Assembly (NCBI GenBank): GCA_948144175.1
Contig: CANXME010002092.1
Coordinates: 372,001-436,000 of the forward strand
DNA length: 64,000 nucleotides
Origin: Closterium sp. NIES-65
Lineage: Eukaryota; Streptophyta; Zygnematophyceae; Desmidiales; Closteriaceae
Reading direction: 5' to 3'
Below, one piece after another: positions 56,962 to 64,000 of this stretch (within the stretch, counting starts at the first letter, position 1; every line of letters starts with the position of its first letter). The position numbers and the translations under genes were made by a program. The notes beneath the pieces were generated by a model that did not search any database, was not told the DNA's origin, and saw only the letters and a list, made by a program, of their open reading frames with translations.

Positions 56962-57964
56962 ATGTCGCTTGCCGCCGCCGCACACGCTCAGAGCCTCGCC
57001 GCGTTCCTTCCTTTCCCCGGCCTCCCTCGATGTATGTCCTGCAGTATCCCAGCTGTACGTAGCCTCTGGCTTGCTTTCGCTAAGCCTGTCGCTACCCGTG
57101 TCGCCATTCTTGTCGCAACAGCTGTCGCCACAGCTGTCGTCAAGGCCATCATTGCCATGCCTACCTATGTGACTTGAGTAGCTCTTCCGGTTCTCTATAT
57201 TAACTCAAACACTTCCCCCAACTTCATCATACCCGCTTTATTGCCCCAGGTGTGCTTATAGCGGGTCTGGAGCCAAATAAAGTGCTCAAGTACCATCCTC
57301 TGGGTGACATTGGAGCGACCGGCACTCTCCGCATATCCGTATTTCAGTGAGTTGCAATGACCGTGGTTGTGCCATTAATCGATGCTCTCTAAAGTGCCGT
57401 CTCTAAATTCTTTGAGTTTTGCGGTTGCGAGTACTACTCGGTTATTCGATGCATTTTGGTCATTTGTCACATTGGCTCACACCCCAGTCCGAGGATGCAA
57501 GGAAATATCAATTTCAAGCTCTGGGTCAACAACAGCCTTTCTTCTGAGGTCGTAAAAAAAAACGATTCTGTCTGTTCATCCCCAACCCCAGGATGCAAGG
57601 GAAAATTAACCTCAAGTTCAAGGTCGACAGCACCAGTCTCTCCGGCCCGCTCCCCCCGCGTAACATCACCCTCTTCGACGCGCGCTCGGGCGGCGCTACG
57701 GGCCTCCCGATCTTCGGGCTCAACGGCAAGTGGACGTCCACCCCCACGGCTTCGCAGGTCTCGCTGCGCACGTGGATCATGGACGCGGGGAATAAGTTCC
57801 CGCCGGGGTCGACCGTTTCGTACTACGATCTGGTGAAGCAGGTTGATTTGAGCCCGCGGAGCTTCTTTGGGTCGGTTACGACCGAAAGGTACAAGTGGGG
57901 TGCGGTGCGGGGGACGTTCCAACGTGGCGCTGTGAACATGCTGGTGCCCGTGCCCATGTGCTAA
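56962..57964 (+). CDS. Predicted host gene: CHRD-like small protein, three exons
   Basis: Exons 56,962-57,058, 57,250-57,346 and 57,592-57,964 total 567 nt (188 residues). Introns are 191 and 245 bp with GT-AG ends; the second donor is GTGAGT, the first (GTAGCC) is weak. Phases agree and lead to one stop. Exon 1 is Ala-rich and hydrophobic (MSLAAAAHAQSLAAF) and could be the end of a signal peptide that starts in an upstream exon. The rest resembles a CHRD domain: VLIAGLEPNKV, GATGTLRISV, INLKFKVDSTSLSG, and the closing TTERYKWGAVRGTF, like the GAIRG end of CHRD repeats. Function is unknown; CHRD domains are usually extracellular. Composition differs from the flanking elements. Confidence 0.5.
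57495..57560 (+). repeat. Degenerate duplicate of the start of CHRD exon 3, in intron 2
   Basis: ATGCAAGGAAATATCAATTT at 57,495 parallels ATGCAAGGGAAAATTAACCT at 57,593. Translations MQGNINFKLWVNNSLSS and MQGKINLKFKVDSTSLSG align. An AG acceptor also precedes the first copy, but its frame is lost before the second copy. Confidence 0.6.
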
Positions 57965-58262
57965 GCGTGGTGGTAGGTGGAGGTCTTAGGTGAAATACTT
58001 CCCGGTCTTAGTTTTAAGTTGCTTTTCCCTGTCAAGCACAATGCTTGGTATCTAACACCATCTAATAAGATTTGGCTTAGCGAATAACACAGAATCTAGC
58101 ATTTTTCAAGAAGTAATACATACAAACATGAATCTCTCATGGTCCTAGACAGAGGAAAAAAAGGGAAAGAAAGACATAAATGAAGGAGAACGGAAATGAA
58201 GAAAGAATGGGAGAAGGAAAGTGAAAATCCAAATGCAACACACATGAAAACCCCCTTCAAGA
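57965..58262. other. Host 3' flank, no feature seen
   Basis: About 300 bp of AT-richer sequence between the CHRD-like stop and LTR R. Purine-rich stretches (58,150-58,215). No gene or repeat identified. Confidence 0.4.
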
Positions 58263-58634
58263 TGTTGGAAACAAGTAATTTAAGCTCTTCTGTCGTGTGT
58301 CGAAACACTGAGCCGTAAGCGAAGCGAAGCATAACGAAGCATCAGCGAGTCAACTATCGGAGGTTGAAAAGTAAAGTAACCGCTGGAGGTTACGCGAAGG
58401 TCAAAGGTCAGCGACCTTTGACTTGACAAATATAGCGCGACAGCAAGGACAAACAACTGACTCGATACAGAGCAGTTGCTCGAGTCGTCACTGTATCGAA
58501 CCGCAACAGCAGGAGTAAAACAGGTATTAGCTGCATCTTTTCATATTCCTTGTACTCTTATAAAACCTTGTACCTTGTCTTAATCAATCTCCTTTGCCCT
58601 CACGTACCAACGCAAGGTGGTTCAATACTTCATA
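58263..58634 (+). repeat. LTR R: truncated L/P-type LTR, opposite orientation
   Basis: About 370 bp starting TGTTGGAAACAAG, homologous to the reverse complement of the L LTR to about GCAAGGTGGTTCAA. It then ends against the P LTR. No internal element sequence is attached. Confidence 0.75.
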
Positions 58635-58636
58635 TT

Positions 58637-59065
58637 TGTTGGGCTGAAACGCCCTAGGATCTTTGTAGAGTTAAAGCCTCAGTAGGTGTTGTAATAACGG
58701 AAGCGTTGAATAAAATCCTTGAACCACCTTGCGTTAGTATGTGAGTGCAAAGTAAGTTAATTAAAGCAAAGAGATACAAGAATATAAATAGATCAGTACA
58801 TAGAATTTGAAGAGACATTATAACTACTTTTACTGTTGCGGTTCGATACAGTGCGACTCGGGCAACTGCTCAATGTCGAGTCAGTTGTTTGTCCTTGCTG
58901 TCGCTCTGCGTCAGGTCAAAGGTCGCTGACCTTTGACTTTCTCGTAACCTCCGACGGTTACGTTAACCACCAAGGGTTGACTCGCGATGCTTCGACTTGA
59001 GTTGCTTCGCTTTGTGTCTTGAGTTCTGACACGACAGAGGCGCTTAACTTTATTTGTTCCCAACA
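58637..59065 (-). repeat. Element P 3' LTR
   Basis: 429 bp, homologous to the L LTRs. Confidence 0.9.
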
Positions 59066-60552
59066 CTCCCCTTCGCTTCTGGAGTATCGCTGATGGTGAC
59101 GTGGCTTTGTCCAGTCAGCAGCATGCAGTACTCGAACTTCTGTTTTCCAAGTTTCTTGGTCAAGTAGTCAGCTGCCATCTCGGACGTGGGACAGTAGGAT
59201 GGATCGAGTTTCCTTTTCTCGATTTCGTCTTTCACGAAGAAGTATCCCAGGGCGATATGCTTCGTTCTGTTCGCGAATCCGCTCTTGTTGGCGATGCGGA
59301 TTGCAGATTGGTTGTCGCAGAACAGGGTGAAGTTGGGTAACTCGGCTAACTTCGCTTCTTCCACCAGCTCGCGAAGGTAGAGTCATTCCTTGGTGGCTGA
59401 GCAGAGGGCGATACATTCCGCTTCAGCTGAGGAGAGCGCAATTGGTTCCTGCTTGCTCGATTGCCAGGAGATATGTTTGATAGGTTCTAGGCGGTTTATG
59501 TAGCCAGTGCGGGAGCGCCTGTTATCTGAGTCGCCGGCGTGATCGGCATCGACGTAGCCGATTAGTTTCGTCGGCGCAATTGTGCTCACGAAATAGTGAA
59601 GAGCACAGTCGAGTTCCGCCAGGTGTTCTGCTTCGGGCCTCTTGAGATAGGTAGCAAGTTGGCTTGCGGAGTAGGACAGGTCTGGGCGGCAGGTGACGGC
59701 TGCGAAGAGGAGACAGCCCAGTTTTTGCTGGTAGTCGCGTATTCCGGCGGTTTTGAGTAGGACGGAGCTTCCTTTGCCGTTTCCTGCCGTGTAGCGGTAT
59801 GGCGTGTAGATAATAGCAGGTGTGAGTGCAAAGCGTTTGGCGATGGTGTCGGCATACTTTTCGGCGCTGAGATAGATCGCATTTTCTTCTACGCGGATGT
59901 TGAGTCCGAGATACTGAGTGACGGTAGTGGATATCGTGAGTGTGAGGTCCTTTTTCAGCTCCCCTTCGAACCAGGTAGTTATGTCGTCGGTAGAACCGAT
60001 GTAGAGTAGATCGTCGACGTAGACGATAAGCAGGATGTAGTTGGTGTCTTTGGTGAGTCGGTACATGCCTTGGTCGTGAGGTAGTTGGCGGAATCCGATG
60101 TGAGTGAGGCGGGTGTGTAGGTGCTGTTGCCACAGCCGTGGGGCCTGTTTGATTCCGTAGAGCGATTTCAGTAGCTGGCAAACCTGATTGGGTTCCCCGT
60201 GGGTACCATGTGGGAGTTCAACGAAGATTTCGGCGTCGACGGGTGCGTAGAGGAAGGCGTTAGCGACGTCGATTTGTCGCAGTTTCTTTTTCTTCATGAC
60301 GGCGATCGCGAGGAGGATTCGGAGAGAGGTGTGTCGGCTAACCGGGGCGAATGTCTCTGTGAAGTCCCGTCCGTGTTCCTGATCAAATCCTCGCACGATC
60401 CAGCGCGGTTTGAATTTCTCGATTGTGCCGTTTGCTTTCGTTTTGATGCGGAAGACCCATTTCCCGGTAAGGATGGTCTTGTTTCTTGCCACGCTTACTG
60501 GAACGACCTTCCAGGTGTTGCGTTCCTCCAAGGCCTTTAACTCTCTGTCCAT
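59050..60552 (-). pseudogene. Element P reverse transcriptase-RNase H
   Basis: From ATG 60,552 (MDRELKALEERNTWKVV) RT is open for 389 codons through VYVDDLLYIGS and GYVDADHAGDSDNRRSRTGY to a stop at 59,383 in SATKE, a Gly codon in L. The frame then continues LYLRELVEEAKLAEL and CDNQSAIRIANK to GSVGNK and TAA at 59,050, inside the 3' LTR as in L. A Leu/Ser tract present in L is shortened near 59,585. Confidence 0.9.
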
Positions 60553-62646
60553 GGCTTCACGCCATTTTTCCTTGTGTTCCCCCCCAGAGCCTGTTGAACT
60601 GTCGCAGGCTCTGTAGGAAGAGAAGGGCCGTGGACTGCGGTGACGAGGCCGAGAATCTGCAGTCCAGACTATGAGTAGCGGGGGAGTGTTGTGTCCTCGG
60701 GATAAGCTGCTTCATCTCCCGCATCTGGGTCGGGTATGAAATTCGGTCCTACTCTTTCTGCTTCGTTGGTGTTGGCGTTGCAGGTGTTACGTAACCATTG
60801 TCGGCGAAGTGATAGAAGACTTCGGCGTTGGTGCTTTCGCGAGGATTTTCTTCGTCCATGGGGACGTTGACGGGGCAGAACGGGAGAGGTCCGACTTCTT
60901 CGGATGCGTTGTCGACGTTCTGCTCGTCCCAGTCTGCTTCGTCTGCTGCTCAGGCGAAGGCTCGGTCACCACAAAAGCCACCTGTGGGGTCCTGATTTTC
61001 GTGCAAGTTGGCGAGGTACGTCTAAAGGCTGAGTCGTTCGTAGAAGATCACATCACATGCTGCTACTGTTTCTTTTGACTGGACGTCGAAGATTTTCCAC
61101 GCGTTATAATTCTTTTCGATGACGAGGTGTAGTCCCGACTGTGCGCGTTGTGAAAATCTTCCCGCTCGTGCCTCAGGGGGTCGGTACTGTACCATGCACC
61201 CAAAAACTCGTAACATTTTTGTGCTGCCCTGTTTCCCTGTCCACAGCAGATGCGGTGATGCGTTGTTTGAGAGTGAGAACGACGACATCAAGTTGTGCAG
61301 CATGACAGCATGGTCCATTGCTGCAGGCCACTGGTGGTTGGGTAGCCGCATGCCACGTAACAGTTTGCGCATGCTGTTCTGCAGAGTCCTGTTCATTCGT
61401 TCTGCGACACCTTGCTGCTGATGGGCGTAGGGAAGGGAGAGGAGTTGCTTGATTCCTCTTTCCGCCAGGTACTGCTTGAATCGCTGAGAGGTGTATTCTC
61501 CTCCTCCGTCTGACTGGAAGCTTTCAGCTGTGCTCCCGACTCTCTCTCTGCTACTGGTAGCCAGGCGGCGAACGCTGCGAGTGCCATGTCGCGGCTGGGT
61601 AGATTGAGATGCCAGACGTATCGAGTGGCGACGTCGATGAAGGTTATCGTGTAGTTGTAGGTGATTTGTCCTGGTTCGCGATTGAAGAGGATGTCGCTGT
61701 ACACCTTCTCGAGTGGTGCATACGCGGGTGCGCTCGGGTTGTGATGAGGAGTGAACGGTCGATGAGGTAAGTCGGCTTCGGGGCAGGTAAGGCAAGTTCC
61801 TCGTGCCTTTTGAAGTTCTCTGCCGTCGGGTAGTAGTAATGAGTCCTTGTCTAGAACTCCTGCTCTTATCGTGTTGTTTAAGACTGTGTTGCTTGGATGT
61901 CCCATTCGTGCATGCCATATTTCTTCGGAGGCGCGATGTCCGGGTGAGCGTCGATACGCGTCGGAGTTGGAGTAGAAGCTGGCAACGAAATTTGCGCTTC
62001 TGTGGACTTCTCGTTGAGTTGGGTTCAACTGCTGTGCGGGCGTTGGTGGTGCTTCGTCAACGAGAACTGGTGTCGCTGACGATGGTTCTGCTGCTGCCGA
62101 TGATGTTTCTGCTGCTGCGGATGTTGTTTCTGCTGCTGCCGACGTTGTCTCTGCTGCTGTTGATGATGTCTCTACTGCTGTCGATGATGTCTCTGCTGCT
62201 GCCGATGTTGTTTCTCCTGCCGCCGAATGTTGTATTGTTGCTAACGCGCGTGTTCTTTCTGCTTCAGGGATAGTATGCAAGTACCAGAAACCTTCCGGGC
62301 TGAAGTCCGGATCAAGATCTGGAGGGTGCGTCCAGTCGGCGAAGTTCACGATGACGTCGCTGTCTGCGGTGCTCAGGTCCGGGACGAAGACATTGTTCTT
62401 CAAGACTGCCTTCCCGATGTAGAGGCCGTTTTTCCCGTGGTATAACTTGAATTCCTGAGTGGTGCTGTCGGCTTCCAGGTGGATACCTTTCGCCATCAAC
62501 TGGCTGACGCTCAGTAAGTTGTAGCCGAGTCCCTCCGCGATTAGTACCTTTGACATATGCAGTATAACGTTTGTCTCTCTCGACTGAAGCTGTACTATGC
62601 CTTGTCGTCATGTGCGCATGTTCTGATTGTTGGCGACTGTGATGAC
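60553..62646 (-). pseudogene. Element P protease end, integrase and linker
   Basis: 62,556-61,523: LLSVSQLMAKGIHLEADST, the ETTSAAAE-type repeat (longer than in L), GAG-pre-integrase and the first integrase Asp. A one-base loss at about 61,523 (QLKASSQTEE for QLKSFQSDGG) moves the second Asp and the Glu to another frame, open to 61,022. The linker to RT (60,553-61,021) is shifted again, carries an internal stop, and has lost a base near 60,590. Not functional. Confidence 0.85.
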
Positions 62647-63999
62647 GACTTTGCTGCGCGCTGTCGTCTAGACTACGCTGCTCGTCTTGTCACTGAGTCT
62701 GAGTCCGCCTGTCCTCCGTCCGTCGGGGGTGAGTGTGCCCTTGGCACGGACGTCCTTGAGGACAGGCAGGAGGAGTTCCAGTGTCTGGCCGCCGCTTCAC
62801 CTCGTCTCGCGTCTGTACTGCTAGCCCCTGAGGGAGACCCGGATGCACCAGACATCCCGACTCCGCGCTCTTACGCGGAGGCGATAGAGGGTCCCTACTC
62901 CTCTCAGTGGCAGGCAGCTATGGATGCAGAGATGGCTTCCTGGAAGTCCACAGGCACCTACGTTGACGCTGTTCCCCCTCCTGGGGCGAACATCGTCAGT
63001 GGCATGTGGATTTTCAGGGTGAAGCGGCCGCCGGGTTCTCCGCCTGTCTTCAAGGCGCGTTACGTGGCTCGTGGCTTCAGTCAGCGGCAGGGGGTTGACT
63101 ACTTTCAGACCTTCTCCCCCACCCCGAAGATGACCACTCTTCGGGTTCTGCTGCACGTTGCTGCTCACCGTGACTACGAGCTGCACTCTCTCGACTTCAG
63201 CACAGCTTTCTTGCAGGGCAGCCTGCACGAGGAGATCTGGCTGCGTCGCCCACCTGGCTTCACTGGGTCTTTCCCTCCTGGTACCCAGTGGAGTCTCCGG
63301 CGTCCAGTCTACGGTCTCCGCCAGGCGCCACGTGAGTGGCACGACACACTGAGGACTACGCTCGCGGCACTTGGGTTTGCTCCTTCTACTGCCGACCCGT
63401 CGCTGTTTTTGCGCACCGACACCTCTCTGCCGCCGTTCTACATCCTCGTGTACGTCGACGACTTGGTCTTTGCCACTGCTGACACTGCTGGACTCGCCTA
63501 CGTGAAGTCCGAGCTGCAGAAGAGACACACGTGCACAGACCTGGGTGAACTGCGCAGCTACCTTGGCTTGCAGATCACCCGGGACAGAGCACGCCGCACC
63601 ATTACCCTGACTCAGTCACACATGGTGCAGCAGGTCCTTCAGCGCTTCGGCTTCACGTACTCCTCGCCTCAGGCCACTCCTCTGCCTACTCGCCACTTGC
63701 TCTCAGCTCTGCCTTCGGATGAGTCCGTAGAGTCAAGTGGCCCGTTTGCAGAGCTTGTTGGCTGCCTCATGTACCTGATGACCTGCACACGACCTGACCT
63801 TGCATACCCTCTTAGCATTCTCGCACGCTTTGTTGCTCCTGGGAGACACCGACCAGAGCACATGGCTGCAGCGAAGAGGGTGTTGCGCTACTTGTGCAGT
63901 ACGTCGGGCATGGGGCTAGTGCTTGGAGGGCGCAGTCCAGTGGTCCTCACTGGGCACGCAGACGCTTCTTGGGCTGACGACCAGGCTACGCAGCGGTCG
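62647..63999 (+). CDS. Element Q reverse transcriptase-RNase H, A/B family, 5' truncated, open to window end
   Basis: 451 codons without a stop. Starts abruptly inside the pre-RT region (DFAARCRLDYAARLVTESES) and continues through SQWQAAMDAEMASWK, VDYFQTFSPTPKMTTLR, LDFSTAFLQGSLHEEIW, VYVDDLVFATADTAG, SYLGLQITRDRARRTITLTQ, CLMYLMTCTRPDLAYP and GHADASWADDQATQRSS. It is very close to element A and lacks the stops of B. The upstream gag-integrase part and 5' LTR are absent because the left end is the junction with P. Confidence 0.92.
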
Positions 64000-64000
64000 T

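Larger units (their letters stand above)
58637..62646 (-). mobile_element. Element P: Ty1/copia element of the L family, 5' truncated
   Basis: 3' LTR 58,637-59,065 (429 bp), RNase H, RT, integrase and protease-end sequences closely follow L. Similarity to L stops at about 62,646, where element Q begins on the opposite strand. Gag, knuckle, protease active site and 5' LTR are absent. P lacks the solo LTR O, so it shows the empty site. Confidence 0.9.

Overview
The window reads as nuclear DNA of a green-lineage eukaryote, most likely a streptophyte alga or another early-diverging plant. The evidence is Ty1/copia and Ty3/gypsy (chromovirus) elements primed from initiator tRNA-Met, a TRIM, a hAT-type MITE, telo-box motifs (TTAGGGTTT) in the LTRs, and one short spliced host gene. 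No bacterial feature is present. Nearly all 64 kb is nested LTR retrotransposons. Only about 2.2 kb (56,095-58,262) looks like host sequence. Species-level assignment is inference.

Left block (1-22,950): copia inside copia. The oldest piece is element E (+), seen at 18,999-22,950, whose 5' end must lie left of the window. Element C (-) lies inside E, with its 5' LTR at 18,871-18,998. C is itself split by element A (+, 11,042-18,523, TSD GCACG) in its leader and by element B (-, 1,123-8,619, TSD CTCAG/CTGAG) in its pol gene. A is almost intact, with one in-frame TAG in a roughly 1,960-codon gag-pol. B has one deletion and several stops. C keeps an intact Gag and an open integrase segment.

Middle block (23,065-56,094): the simplest reading is one old chromovirus (+) with LTRs at 23,065-23,330 and 55,815-56,094, repeatedly broken by later insertions. 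In order these are copia F (TSD CGAAG), solo LTR H, copia D (5' truncated, carrying a 54-base poly-G), non-autonomous element I with a TRIM inside it (TSD CCTAG), copia derivative S (TSD TGCAC), non-autonomous element J (TSD ATCAC), hAT-type MITE M (8-bp TSD) and copia L (TSD GTAAT). L in turn holds non-autonomous element N (TSD TCCAG) and solo LTR O (TSD TTGGC). Gag, protease, RT/RNase H, integrase and a chromodomain can be followed in order across these breaks.

Right block (56,095-64,000): a host island with a predicted three-exon gene for a small CHRD-like protein, a truncated LTR R, copia P (-, same family as L, 5' truncated), and copia Q (+, same family as A and B). Q is open to the window end and joins P at a short microhomology.

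Elements A, B, C, D, E, S and Q share one protein architecture: a Gag with a glycine-rich tract, an unusual C-x13-C-x3/4-H-x4-C knuckle, a repeated LREWY motif, and a long Ala/Gly/Pro linker between integrase and RT. Those whose ends are visible also share GC-rich tandem-repeat leaders and a hairpin at the polypurine tract. I and J keep these non-coding ends but no proteins, so they probably depend on this family in trans. The most novel item is the 376-bp TRIM, whose LTR/PBS junction carries a tRNA-Glu-like A box and B box at exact tRNA spacing.
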